Of a DNA stretch of 64,000 nucleotides, positions 33,818 through 42,419 are shown in pieces. The DNA is taken from NCBI RefSeq assembly GCF_018141545.1, contig NZ_CP064356.1, positions 1,935,001-1,999,000 of the forward strand, read 5' to 3'. Source of the stretch: Miltoncostaea oceani (GTDB lineage Bacteria; Actinomycetota; Thermoleophilia; Miltoncostaeales; Miltoncostaeaceae). The notes beneath the pieces were generated by a model. It was not told the origin of the DNA, searched no databases, and saw only the letters and a program-made list of their open reading frames with translations. Each line of letters opens with the position of its first letter. Positions within the stretch are counted from its first letter, which is position 1. Both the position numbers and the translations under genes were made by a program.

Positions 33818-34574
33818 CGAGGCCCGGCGCTTCGCCGCCGAGCACGCGCACTACACCGAGGACATCGCGTTCTGGCGGGCCGCGGCCCTGCGCCTGCGGG
33901 GCCCCGTGCTCGACCTCGGCGCCGCTGCGGGCCGGGTGGCGATCCCCCTCGCGCGCGACGGCGCGGAGGTCTGGGCCCTCGACCGGTCGCCGGCGATGCT
34001 CGCCGAGCTGCGGCGGCGGCTCGCGGCGGAGCCCGCGGCGGTGGCGTCGCGGGTCCATCCGGTCGCCGGGGACCTGGCGCACATCGACCTGCCCCACCGG
34101 TTCCGCCTGGTGATGGTCGCGATGAACACGCTGCAGGTGCTGACCGAGCCCGCGGACCGGGTGTCGTGCATGGCGGGGGTGCGGCGGCACCTCGACGCCG
34201 GCGGGGAGTTCGTGTTCGACGTCGCCCTGCCGGACGTGGAGGAGATCGTCGACTCGATGGGGGTCGAGCGCGACGGCGGCGTCCACACCGACCCGGAGAC
34301 GGGCGCGGTGCTGCGCCACTCGGCGTGGTACGACCGCTGGGACCCGGGCACCCACACGCTGGAGTTCACGTTGCGCATCCGCGAGACGCCGCCGCAGGGC
34401 CCGCCGCGGGAGGCGCTGCGCCACCACCGGGTGCACCTCTTCACCCCCGACGAGCTCGCGTCGCTGCTGGCGGGGGCGGGCCTGGAGCAGGTCGAGGTGC
34501 TCGGCGACTTCGACGGCTCGCCGCTGGACGACCTGTCGGAGCGGCAGATCCACCGCTGCCGGGTCGCCGCGTGA
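33807..34574 (+). CDS. Class I SAM-dependent methyltransferase
   Basis: 255 residues. SAM-binding motif VLDLGAAAGRVAIPLARDGAEVWALDRSPAML near residues 30-65, then the acidic motif GDLAHIDLPHRFRLVMVAMNTLQVL. The C-terminal half has the beta-rich cap typical of small-molecule methyltransferases. It overlaps murT by 11 bases and gatD by four, so it is co-translated with the lipid II amidation enzymes. Substrate unknown; a role in cell-wall precursor modification would be speculation. Confidence 0.85.
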   Translation: MSDDEARRFAAEHAHYTEDIAFWRAAALRLRGPVLDLGAAAGRVAIPLARDGAEVWALDRSPAMLAELRRRLAAEPAAVASRVHPVAGDLAHIDLPHRFRLVMVAMNTLQVLTEPADRVSCMAGVRRHLDAGGEFVFDVALPDVEEIVDSMGVERDGGVHTDPETGAVLRHSAWYDRWDPGTHTLEFTLRIRETPPQGPPREALRHHRVHLFTPDELASLLAGAGLEQVEVLGDFDGSPLDDLSERQIHRCRVAA

Positions 34575-35332
34575 GCGGGGCCGCCGCCACGGTGCGCCTC
34601 GGCCACCTCTACCCCGCCGAGATGAACATCTACGCCGACCGCGGCAACATCGCGGTGCTCGCCCGGCGGCTCGCGTGGCGGGGGATGGCCCTCGAGGTCA
34701 CGGAGCTCGGCGTCGGCGCCCCCGTCGACCCCGCCGCCCACGACCTCTACTACCTCGGGGGCGGGCAGGACCGCGACCAGGCCGTCGTCGCCGAGGACCT
34801 CGTCGCGACGAAGGCGGAGGGGCTGCGCGCCGCGGTGGCGGACGGGGCGGCGGCGTTGTGCGTGTGCGGCGGCTTCCAGCTCGCCGGCCACGGCTACACC
34901 GGCACCGACGGGTCCCGGATGCCGGGGATCGGGATCCTCGACCTCGACACCGTCGCCGGCCCGACCCGGCTGATCGGGAACCTCGCGATCGAGGCGGAGC
35001 TCGACGGCGAGGTGCGGAGCGTCGTCGGCTTCGAGAACCACGCGGGCCGCACGCGCCTCGGATCCGGGTGCCGGCCGCTCGGGCGGGTCGTCCACGGGCA
35101 CGGCAACAACGGCGAGGACGGCGGGGAGGGCGGCGTCGGGGGCCGCGTCATCGGGACGTACCTCCACGGCCCCCTGCTCCCGAAGAACCCGTGGATCGCG
35201 GACACCCTCCTCCGCTGGGCCCTCGCCCACCGCCTCGGGGACGCCCCCGTGCTGGAGCCGATCGACGACGCGCTCGAGGAGCGCGCCCACGCGGCCGCCG
35301 TCGCCCGGGCCGCGGGGGGCCGCCGCCGGTGA
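34571..35332 (+). CDS. gatD: Lipid II isoglutaminyl synthase, glutaminase subunit GatD
   Basis: 253 residues. Class I glutamine amidotransferase providing ammonia to MurT. N-terminal HLYPAEMNIYADRGNIAVLARRL is characteristic. The nucleophile Cys is in ALCVCGGFQLAG (about 97-99) and the catalytic His in GTYLHGPLLPKNP (about 198). GTG overlaps the methyltransferase stop. The C-terminal basic tail is of usual length. Confidence 0.94.
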   Translation: MSGAAATVRLGHLYPAEMNIYADRGNIAVLARRLAWRGMALEVTELGVGAPVDPAAHDLYYLGGGQDRDQAVVAEDLVATKAEGLRAAVADGAAALCVCGGFQLAGHGYTGTDGSRMPGIGILDLDTVAGPTRLIGNLAIEAELDGEVRSVVGFENHAGRTRLGSGCRPLGRVVHGHGNNGEDGGEGGVGGRVIGTYLHGPLLPKNPWIADTLLRWALAHRLGDAPVLEPIDDALEERAHAAAVARAAGGRRR

Positions 35333-35679
35333 ACCGCGTGCTCGTCTCCGTGCACCACACCCACGGGCACTCGGGGGTGGTCATCGGCGACGGGGGCGTG
35401 CTGCTCGTGCGGAACCTGCGGGCCGCGGGGGCCGGGTGGGAGGCGCTGCAGGGGGAGCGCCCCGGCGTCCTGACGTGGCCGGGGGACCACCTCGTCGCGG
35501 GCGGGCTGCTGCCGGGCGGGGCCGCCGGCGCCGAGCTCGTCGTCGGGGGACGCCGCGCGAGCGCCGTCGTCGCGCGCGGCGCCTGGATCGTCGCCACCCA
35601 CGTCCCCACGCGCCCCGTCGAGGTGCGCTTCACGGGGCCCGACGGCGCGGAGCTCGGGCGGGCGATGGCGGCCGGCTGA
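35329..35679 (+). CDS. Hypothetical protein downstream of gatD
   Basis: 116 residues, not recognised. Opens with VNRVLVSVHHTHGHSGVVIGDGGVLLVRNL and continues as beta strands with no signal peptide or membrane segment. GTG 35329 overlaps the gatD stop (GTGA), so it is translated with the lipid II amidation operon. A small beta-sandwich is likely. Confidence 0.68.
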   Translation: MNRVLVSVHHTHGHSGVVIGDGGVLLVRNLRAAGAGWEALQGERPGVLTWPGDHLVAGGLLPGGAAGAELVVGGRRASAVVARGAWIVATHVPTRPVEVRFTGPDGAELGRAMAAG

Positions 35680-35710
35680 CGCCGCCCGCCGGGCGGGCCG
35701 CGCCGCGGCA

Positions 35711-36004
35711 CTAGTGGGGCAGCAGCAGCTCCCCCGCGATGAGGAGGACGACGAGGGCCAGGGGGATCATCGCGGCGAGCACCGCCAGCGCCCGCTCACC
35801 CCGGCGCCGCACGGCGACGATCGCCACGACGCCACCGGCGAGCCCCGACAGCAACGAGGCGGCCCCGCCACCCGGCAGGACCATCCAGAGCGGCTGGAGC
35901 ACGAGGAAGCCGAGGGCGAGCGCGACCGCCCACCGGCCCGTCGCGGTCGTGGGCAGGAGCGGACGCCGCTCACGCTGACCCTGCCGCTGCGCGTGCTCCG
36001 TCAT
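35711..36004 (-). CDS. Small membrane protein, three segments
   Basis: 97 residues. A polar N-terminus (MTEHAQRQGQRERRP) is followed by three hydrophobic stretches, ending IPLALVVLLIAGELLLPH. Not recognised. It lies alone between the gatD operon and dut. Confidence 0.68.
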   Translation of the reverse strand: MTEHAQRQGQRERRPLLPTTATGRWAVALALGFLVLQPLWMVLPGGGAASLLSGLAGGVVAIVAVRRRGERALAVLAAMIPLALVVLLIAGELLLPH

Positions 36005-36091
36005 CCCCCGATCCTGGCCCGCGCGGCGCCGGGTCCCATCGGGGCGGGTCGGGAACGCGACTGCGGCTTTACCCCGGGGCGTCCGGCACCG

Positions 36092-36529
36092 CTAGCCCCC
36101 GGTCGAGCCGAAGCCCCCCTCGCCGCGGCCGTCGGACGGGGGGAGGTCGTCGACGACGACCGGCTCGGCGAGGGCGACGGGGACGAGGACGAGCTGGGCG
36201 ATGCGGTCGCCGGCGGCGACGTGGTGCGGTGCGTCGCCCAGGTTGACGAGGAGCACGAGGAGCTCGCCGCGGTAGCCGGCGTCGATCAGGCCGGGGGCGT
36301 TCGCGACGGTGACGCCGTGGCGGCGGGCGAGCCCGGACCGTGGGACGACGAGGCCCGCGTGGCCGTCGGGGACGGCGACGGCGAGGCCGGTGCGGACCGC
36401 GGCGCGTCCCCCCGGCGGCAGGTCGCACGACGCGATCGCCGTGAGGTCGAGCCCCGCGTCGCCCGGGTGGGCCCGGACGGGGACGACGGCGCGGGGATGG
36501 AGGCGCCGGACCGGCAGATCCGGCGCCAC
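36092..36529 (-). CDS. dut: dUTP diphosphatase
   Basis: 145 residues, full length for trimeric dUTPase. All five motifs are present in order: DAGLDL, PRSGLA, NAPGLIDAGYRGEL, RIAQLVL and the C-terminal RGEGGFGSTG. Hydrolyses dUTP to dUMP, keeping uracil out of DNA. GTG 36529 follows GGGGAG, 10 bases after the dapL stop, so dut ends the miaB-to-dut run. Confidence 0.95.
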   Translation of the reverse strand: MAPDLPVRRLHPRAVVPVRAHPGDAGLDLTAIASCDLPPGGRAAVRTGLAVAVPDGHAGLVVPRSGLARRHGVTVANAPGLIDAGYRGELLVLLVNLGDAPHHVAAGDRIAQLVLVPVALAEPVVVDDLPPSDGRGEGGFGSTGG

Positions 36530-36539
36530 TCCCCGCCCC

Positions 36540-37712
36540 CTACCCGACGAGCTTCGCGATCCGGTCGGCGGCCTCGTTCAGGCGGTCGTCCGGGACGGTG
36601 AGGCTCATCCGCACGAATCCCTCCCCGCTGGGGCCGTACGCGGCGCCCGGGGAGATGACCACGGCGGCCTCCTCCAGCACCTTCTCCGTGAACGACGCCG
36701 ACGTCTCGCCGTCCGGCACCCGCGCCCACACGTAGATCGCGCCCTTCGGGGGATCGACCCGCAGGCCGATCCGCTGCAGGGCCCCGACGAGGACGTCGCG
36801 GCGGCGCTGGTAGATCGCGCACATCTCCGCCACCGACGACTGGTCCGAGCGGAGCGCCGCGGCGGCGGCCTCCTGCAGCGCCTCGAACATGCCGCTGTCG
36901 ATGTTCGTCTTCAGCTGCCAGTACGCGGCGACGAGGTCGGCGTTGCCGACGACGGCGCCCGCCCGCCACCCCGTCATGTTGTACGTCTTCGACAGGGAGA
37001 AGATCTCGATGCCGACGTCCATCGCCCCCGGCGTCTCCAGGAACGACGGCGCCCGGTACCCGTCGTACGTGATCTCCGAGTACGCGTTGTCGTGCACGAT
37101 GATGATGTCGTTCGCCCGCGCGAACGCGATCGCCCGCTCGAAGAAGTCGTCCTCGATCACGCCACCCGTCGGGTTGTTCGGGTAGTTGAGGAACATGACC
37201 CGGGCGCGCGCCGCGACGTCGGCGGGGATCGCCGTCAGGTCGGGCTGGAAGCCGAGCTCCGGCAGCAGCGGCATCGGCACCGGCTCCGCACCCGCGAGCA
37301 GCGGACCCGTGGTGTAGACGGGGTAGCCGGGGTCGCTCGCCAGGGCGACGTCGCCGGGGTCGAGGAACGCCAGGTTGACGTTCGCCACCGCCTCCTTCGC
37401 GCCCATCGCCGGGATGATCTGCGTCCCCGGGTCGAGGGACACGCCGAATCGGTTCGCGTAGAAGCCGGCGATCGCGTCGCGGAAGCTCTCGCGCCCGCGG
37501 TTCGACGGGTACTGGTGCGTGTCGGGCCGGAGGACCTGCTCGCGCAGGGTCTCGACGACGAAGCCGGGTGTCGGCGTGTCGGGGTCGCCGATGCCGAGCG
37601 AGATCACGTCCACTCCCGCGGCCTTCTTCGCCGCGATCTTCTGCTCGATCTGCGCGAACAGGTACGGGGGGAGCCGGCGGAGCCTCTCGGCGCCGACGGC
37701 GCGGCCCGTCAG
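36540..37712 (-). CDS. dapL: LL-diaminopimelate aminotransferase-like, class I/II
   Basis: 390 residues, PLP-dependent. The N-terminus AERLRRLPPYLFAQIEQKIAAKKAAGVDVISLGIGDPDTPTP and the PLP-lysine loop SLSKTYNMTGWRAGAVVGN fit the DapL group, which makes LL-diaminopimelate directly from tetrahydrodipicolinate. Its place beside dapF supports this. No ATG/GTG/TTG precedes the conserved N-terminus in frame; CTG at 37712-37710 overlaps the dapF stop as CTGA and is the only suitable start. Confidence 0.85.
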   Translation of the reverse strand: MTGRAVGAERLRRLPPYLFAQIEQKIAAKKAAGVDVISLGIGDPDTPTPGFVVETLREQVLRPDTHQYPSNRGRESFRDAIAGFYANRFGVSLDPGTQIIPAMGAKEAVANVNLAFLDPGDVALASDPGYPVYTTGPLLAGAEPVPMPLLPELGFQPDLTAIPADVAARARVMFLNYPNNPTGGVIEDDFFERAIAFARANDIIIVHDNAYSEITYDGYRAPSFLETPGAMDVGIEIFSLSKTYNMTGWRAGAVVGNADLVAAYWQLKTNIDSGMFEALQEAAAAALRSDQSSVAEMCAIYQRRRDVLVGALQRIGLRVDPPKGAIYVWARVPDGETSASFTEKVLEEAAVVISPGAAYGPSGEGFVRMSLTVPDDRLNEAADRIAKLVG

Positions 37713-38524
37713 AGCTCCTCCAACGCGCGCACGAGCTCCGGGGACAGCGCGCCCCGGTAGATCTCCTCGGCCGGACCGGTCATCGTCACCTCCAGGTCGT
37801 CGCCGACGGCGATCTCCAGATCGCCGCCCGCGAGGTGAACCGTCACGGGGCTGGTCAGCCCCCCGAGCCGCACCGCGGCGACGGCCGCGGCGCACGCGCC
37901 GGTGCCGCACGCGAGCGTCTCCCCCACGCCCCGCTCCCACACGCGCATCGTCAGCTCCGACGGGCCCTCGGCCCGGACGAACTCGACGTTGGTGCGCTCC
38001 GGGAACCGGGCGTCGGTCTCGATCGCCGGCCCGAGCGCCCGCACCACGGACGACGGGTCGGGGTGCTCGATGATCGCGTGGGGGTTGCCCATCGACACCT
38101 CGGCGAACTCCACGCCGTCACCGGCGACCGCGAGGGTCTCGCGGGCCTCGCCGGCGGGGAACCGCGCCCGGCCCATCCGGACCTCGACGCGATCGTCGTC
38201 GAGCACCGCCACCTCCACCGGGCCGCCACCGGTGAGGATGCGGCCGTCGGCGGGCAGGCGCCCCGCGTCGCGCAGGTGGAGGGCGATGATGCGGATGCCG
38301 TTGCCGCAGTTCTCGGCCTGGCTGCCGTCGGGGTTCCAGACGGTCATGCGCGGCGTCCCGTCGTCCTCGTGGGAGACCTCGAGGATGCCGTCACCGCCGA
38401 CGCCGAACGCCGGGTCGAGGATGCGCTGGGCGCGTGCGGGGGTGATGGGCAGCGCCCAGTCGGTGCGCTCGACCACCAGGTGGTGGTTGCCCAGCCCCTG
38501 CCACTTCGCGAAGGGGAGGCTCAT
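37709..38524 (-). CDS. dapF: Diaminopimelate epimerase
   Basis: 271 residues. Converts LL- to meso-diaminopimelate for lysine and peptidoglycan. The two catalytic cysteines lie in AENCGNGIR and LACGTGACA. The N-terminus FAKWQGLGNHHLVVERT replaces the usual GNDF with GNHH. ATG 38524 overlaps the miaA stop (ATGA), and its stop overlaps the CTG of dapL. Confidence 0.94.
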   Translation of the reverse strand: MSLPFAKWQGLGNHHLVVERTDWALPITPARAQRILDPAFGVGGDGILEVSHEDDGTPRMTVWNPDGSQAENCGNGIRIIALHLRDAGRLPADGRILTGGGPVEVAVLDDDRVEVRMGRARFPAGEARETLAVAGDGVEFAEVSMGNPHAIIEHPDPSSVVRALGPAIETDARFPERTNVEFVRAEGPSELTMRVWERGVGETLACGTGACAAAVAAVRLGGLTSPVTVHLAGGDLEIAVGDDLEVTMTGPAEEIYRGALSPELVRALEEL

Positions 38525-39444
38525 CCCCCGGAGGGTACCGGATCGCCCGGCCCGCCCTCCCACAGGGCGAGCAGCCGCGGCAGGGCCTCCTCCGCCGGCG
38601 CATCGCCGAGGTCGAGGGTCACGAGCCCCGGCGTCTTGCGGAGCCACGTCAGCTGCCTGCGCGCGAGGCGGCGGGTGCGGGCCGCGAGGCGGTCGGGCAG
38701 CTCCGCGGGGTCGAGCGCGCCCGCGCGGACAGCGGCCACCTCCCGCGCTCCGATCACCTGGAGCGCCTCACGCGACACGCCGGGGGTGTCGAGCGCCCGC
38801 GCGAGCTCGTCGACGAGGCCCTCGTCGAGCTCCCGCCGCACGCGGGCGGCGATGCGCGCGTCGAGGACCTCCCGGGGGCGGACGACGGCGACGAGCAGGG
38901 TCGGCCGGCGCGTCGACCCGCTCCACAGCCGGTCGCCGCCCCCGGCGCCACCCGCCGCGGCGAGCTCCAGCGCCCGGGCGACGCGCCGCGGGTTGGCCCG
39001 GTCGACGCGGTCCGCGGCCGCGGGGTCGCGGGCCCGCAGCTCCGCGAGGGCCGCCGGCGGGTCGGCCGCGGCGAGGTCCTCCGCCCACGCGCGCACCCCC
39101 GGGTCCGCCTCGGGGGGGAAGTCCAGATCGGCGACCGCGGCGCGCAGGTAGAGGCCGGTGCCCCCGCTCACCACCGGCGTGCGGCCCGCCGCGAGGGCCG
39201 CGTCGACCGCCGCGTGGGCGAGCGCCGCGAACCCCGCCGCCGTGGACCGCTCCGTCAGGTCCAGGTCACCGGCGCCGTGGTGCGGCACCGCCGCGCGCTC
39301 GCCGGGACGCGGCGCGTCGGCGGCGATCTCCAGCCCCCGGTACCGCTGGAAGGGGTCGGCGACCACGATCTCGCCGCCGAGCGCGCGGGCCGCCGCGAGG
39401 GCGAGGGCGCTCTTTCCGGACGCCGTCGGCCCGGCCAGGGCCAG
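38521..39444 (-). CDS. miaA: tRNA dimethylallyltransferase MiaA
   Basis: 307 residues. Transfers dimethylallyl to A37 of tRNAs. The ATP-binding loop LALAGPTASGKSALALA must be included, followed by VADPFQRYRGLEI and VVSGGTGLYLRA. No ATG, GTG or TTG lies in frame before the P-loop; an internal GTG at 39366 would delete it. CTG 39444-39442 (13 bases past the miaB stop, preceded by GAGG) or CTG 39438 is therefore the likely start. It works with MiaB upstream in the same pathway. Confidence 0.88.
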   Translation of the reverse strand: MALAGPTASGKSALALAAARALGGEIVVADPFQRYRGLEIAADAPRPGERAAVPHHGAGDLDLTERSTAAGFAALAHAAVDAALAAGRTPVVSGGTGLYLRAAVADLDFPPEADPGVRAWAEDLAAADPPAALAELRARDPAAADRVDRANPRRVARALELAAAGGAGGGDRLWSGSTRRPTLLVAVVRPREVLDARIAARVRRELDEGLVDELARALDTPGVSREALQVIGAREVAAVRAGALDPAELPDRLAARTRRLARRQLTWLRKTPGLVTLDLGDAPAEEALPRLLALWEGGPGDPVPSGG

Positions 39445-39457
39445 GACCTCGGGTCGC

Positions 39458-40795
39458 TCAGGCGGGGACGAGGTCCGCCTGCACGGGGGCGCCGACCTGA
39501 CGGCCGGACAGGGTGGTGGACGTCGACCCCTCGATCACGACGTCGACGAGCGTCCCGGGCGCCGCCGTGCCCGTGAAGTTGACGGCGATGTTGTGGCGGA
39601 GGCGGCCGCGCAGGCGCGTGGGGTCGGTGCGGGACGGGCCCTCGACGAGCACCTCGCCGGTGGTGCCGACGAACCGGGCGGCCCGTGCGGCCGCGGTGCG
39701 CTGGGTCACCTCGATCAGCCGGCCGATGCGCTCCCGCTTCACCTCCGGCGGGACGTCGTCGGGGAGGTTCGCCGCCGCCTCCGTGCCGGGCCGCGGCGAG
39801 TACAGGAAGGTGTACGCCCCGTCGTAGCCGACCTCCTCGACGAGCGAGAGGGTGTCGGCGAAGTCCTCCTCCGTCTCACCGGGGAAGCCGACGATGAGGT
39901 CGGTGGTGAGCGACAGGTCGGGGATCGCGTCGCGCAGGCGGCCGACGAGCTCCAGGTACCGGTCGCGGCTGTAGGTGCGGCGCATCGCCTTGAGGATCCG
40001 CGTGCTGCCCGACTGCGCCGGCAGGTGCAGGTGCTCGCACACCTCGGGGCACTCGGCCATCGCCGCGATGACGTCGGCCTTCATGTCCTTCGGGTGGGGG
40101 CTGGTGTACCGGACCCGGGCGATCCCCTCGACGCCGGCGACGGCGCGCAGCAGGCCGGCGAACGTCTCGCGCCCCTCGCGGGGCAGGTCCCGTCCGTAGG
40201 AGTTGACGTTCTGGCCGAGCAGGGTGATCTCGACGACCCCGTCGGCGGCGAGGGCCCGCGCCTCCGCCACCACGTCGGCGGGCGGGCGGCTGCGCTCGCG
40301 GCCGCGCACGCTCGGCACGACGCAGTAGGCGCAGACGCAGTTGCACCCCACGGACATCTGCACCCACGCCTGGTGGGGGCGCTCCCGGCGGGACGGCAGG
40401 CTGCCGCTGAAGGCGCCGTCGAAGCTGAACGCCCCGACCGCCTCGATGCGCTCCCGCGCGACGAGCTCCCCGAGGCGGGCGACCTCGCTCGGCCCGAACG
40501 CGATGTCCACGAACGGGAACTCGCGGAACACCTCCTCCTTCATGCTCTGGGCCCAGCAGCCGCCCACGGCGACCACCGTCGACGGCCGCTCGCGCTTCAC
40601 GCGCTTCGCGTCACCGAGGTTGCCGAGGAAGCGCTCGTCGGCGCTGCCGCGGATGGTGCAGGTGTTGAAGAGGATGAGGTCGGCGTCGTCGCGCCGCTCC
40701 ACGGGCGCGTACCCGAGGCCCTCGAGGAGGCCCCGCATCCGCTCGGAGTCGTGGTCGTTCATCTGGCACCCGAAGGTGGTCAGGTGGTAGCGCAC
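39458..40795 (-). CDS. miaB: tRNA-2-methylthio-N6-dimethylallyladenosine synthase MiaB
   Basis: 445 residues. N-terminal UPF0004 domain with TTFGCQMN, NTCTIRG and GGCWAQ cysteines for one Fe-S cluster. The radical-SAM cluster motif is CNCVCAYC, and a TRAM domain lies at the C-terminus. Methylthiolates i6A37 made by MiaA. GTG 40795 lies six bases after a TAGGAT -10 box, so the miaB-miaA-dapF-dapL-dut transcript may be leaderless. Confidence 0.95.
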   Translation of the reverse strand: MRYHLTTFGCQMNDHDSERMRGLLEGLGYAPVERRDDADLILFNTCTIRGSADERFLGNLGDAKRVKRERPSTVVAVGGCWAQSMKEEVFREFPFVDIAFGPSEVARLGELVARERIEAVGAFSFDGAFSGSLPSRRERPHQAWVQMSVGCNCVCAYCVVPSVRGRERSRPPADVVAEARALAADGVVEITLLGQNVNSYGRDLPREGRETFAGLLRAVAGVEGIARVRYTSPHPKDMKADVIAAMAECPEVCEHLHLPAQSGSTRILKAMRRTYSRDRYLELVGRLRDAIPDLSLTTDLIVGFPGETEEDFADTLSLVEEVGYDGAYTFLYSPRPGTEAAANLPDDVPPEVKRERIGRLIEVTQRTAAARAARFVGTTGEVLVEGPSRTDPTRLRGRLRHNIAVNFTGTAAPGTLVDVVIEGSTSTTLSGRQVGAPVQADLVPA

Positions 40796-40801
40796 CGGGC
40801 G

Positions 40802-40807
40802 ATCCTA
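40802..40807 (-). promoter_or_regulatory. -10 box TAGGAT before miaB
   Basis: TAGGAT lies exactly six bases before GTG 40795 without a ribosome-binding site; leaderless transcript suggested. Confidence 0.5.
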
Positions 40808-40823
40808 GACGGTGGCGCCCCGG

Positions 40824-42296
40824 TCAGAGGCGGACGACCACCTCGTCGAGGCCGCCGTCGTCGTCATCGGTGCCGGTGAACCGCGCCAGCCAGTCCGTCG
40901 CCGCGCCGGCGCGGTCGCCGGCCGCGCCGAGCATCACCCGCGTCAGGGCGGCGGTGTCGCTCAGCAGCTCGTCGAGCGCCGCCCCGACGTCGGCGTCGTC
41001 CACCGTCTCGCGCCCGTCGTCGAGGGCGCGGAGCGTGGCCTTCCGCAGCAGCTCCTTCACGAACGACGCGGTGACCCCCTCCGTGCGCTCCACCACCGCC
41101 GCGCGGTCCGCGAGCCGCAGGTCGAGCCCTCGCCCGTAGATCTCCAGGAGGCGCTCCCGGGCCGCGGCGTCCGGGAGCGGGATCTCGACGGCCAGGTCGA
41201 CGCGTCCCGGCCGGGCGGCAAGGGCCGGCTCCAGCGCCTCCGGCCGGTTGGTGGTCAGCACGAACGCGATGTCGGCGTCGTCGGCGTGGCCGCTCATCTC
41301 GTTCATCAGCTCGAAGAGCACCTCGCCCCCGCCCCCGTCGAACGTGCGCTCCTCGGCGACGAGGTCGACGTCCTCCAGGATCACGACGCTCGGGGCGAGC
41401 CGGCGGGCGATGGTGCCGAAGGCGCCGACCGCATCGAGCGTCGCCCCGGAGAGGACGATCACGGTGCAGTCCGTCAGGCGGCCGGAGAGGTAGCGCACCG
41501 TCAGGGTCTTGCCCGTGCCGGGAGGCCCCCAGAGCAGGAGGCCGCGCGACATGTGACGACCCATCGCGAGGAGCTTCTCGCGGTGGACGCTCGGGCCCGC
41601 GAGGTGGCGCTCGATGCGGGCGAGGGCGCCGTCGGGGAGCACCACGTCGCCAGGGTCGACGTCGGGGCGCTCGAGGAACGCGAGGCGGGTGCCGTCCGGC
41701 CCGGACTCGAGGGTGATCAGCTGCCCCCGGTAGACGTCGTGCTCCGCGATCAGCGTCCGGAGGTCGGCGATCAGACGCTCCGCGTCGGCGCGGTCGCGGG
41801 CGACCACCTGCAGCTCCACGTCGCTCCCGCGCCCGAAGTGGTCGTCGCCGCGGTGGACGAACGCCGCGAGCGGGCCCGCCGGGGACCGGATCAGCATCAC
41901 GGCGAAGTCGATGCAGGCGAGCGTGCGCCCCGGTCCGACGTCGACCGTCGCGTGCTCGACGGGACCGACGCTGAAGTGGTCGGCGCGCATCATGTCCCCG
42001 AGGCCGAGGGCCCCGAAGTGGCGTGCCTGGCCACTCAGACCGAACGTCTCGGCCGACCAGCCCCCACGCGCCATCGCCGCGTCGAGTGCGAGCTGCAGGT
42101 TCGCCTGGTCCCAGCGGGAGAACGTGTCGGCCACGAGGGGCATCGTCGCCGCCCCCTCCCCGAGGTGCTCCCGCAGGAGGGCCCCCGCCTGCACGTCGTC
42201 GCCCGCGCCCTCCGGGACGGACTGCAGCAGCCGGCGCACCAGCACGCCGAGGTCGCGTGCGAGGCGGTCGAGGTCCGTGGCGGGGTGGTCGCCCAC
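40824..42296 (-). CDS. AAA+ ATPase of unknown role
   Basis: 490 residues. The N-terminal half (about 1-230) is unassigned. The C-terminal AAA module has Walker A GPPGTGKT (about 255), Walker B VVILEDVDLV, sensor TTNRPEALEPALAARPGRVD and an Arg finger region, closest to the proteasome/FtsH-like classical AAA group. It probably remodels proteins as a hexamer. GTG 42296 lies six bases after TACCCT. Divergent from an M24 peptidase gene, which might be functionally linked. Confidence 0.82.
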   Translation of the reverse strand: MGDHPATDLDRLARDLGVLVRRLLQSVPEGAGDDVQAGALLREHLGEGAATMPLVADTFSRWDQANLQLALDAAMARGGWSAETFGLSGQARHFGALGLGDMMRADHFSVGPVEHATVDVGPGRTLACIDFAVMLIRSPAGPLAAFVHRGDDHFGRGSDVELQVVARDRADAERLIADLRTLIAEHDVYRGQLITLESGPDGTRLAFLERPDVDPGDVVLPDGALARIERHLAGPSVHREKLLAMGRHMSRGLLLWGPPGTGKTLTVRYLSGRLTDCTVIVLSGATLDAVGAFGTIARRLAPSVVILEDVDLVAEERTFDGGGGEVLFELMNEMSGHADDADIAFVLTTNRPEALEPALAARPGRVDLAVEIPLPDAAARERLLEIYGRGLDLRLADRAAVVERTEGVTASFVKELLRKATLRALDDGRETVDDADVGAALDELLSDTAALTRVMLGAAGDRAGAATDWLARFTGTDDDDGGLDEVVVRL

Positions 42297-42302
42297 GTGA
42301 CG

Positions 42303-42308
42303 AGGGTA
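42303..42308 (-). promoter_or_regulatory. -10 box TACCCT before AAA ATPase gene
   Basis: TACCCT lies six bases before GTG 42296; no ribosome-binding site is visible. Confidence 0.45.
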
Positions 42309-42353
42309 GGTCACCCCCCGGACACGGCGGTAGCGCGCACGGTGCATCGCCGG

Positions 42354-42368
42354 TGTGATCGGATCACA
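42354..42368. promoter_or_regulatory. Palindrome TGTGATC-G-GATCACA, candidate operator
   Basis: Perfect 15-base palindrome in the 123-base divergent gap between the AAA ATPase and M24 peptidase genes, about 50 bases before the peptidase ATG. It resembles GntR or CRP-like operators, but the CRP consensus has one more central base. Confidence 0.5.
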
Positions 42369-42419
42369 TGTGGCAGAAACCGCCGGGGGCGCACCCGGCA
42401 CCCCGCAGAGGAGGAAGCC

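Noticed and set aside
38521-39366. miaA starting at GTG 39366
   Set aside because: This would delete the GPTASGKS ATP-binding loop, which is encoded intact upstream in the same frame.
42354-42368. Palindrome as a CRP site
   Set aside because: CRP half-sites TGTGA/TCACA need a 6-base spacer; here it is 5. Kept only as a generic operator.
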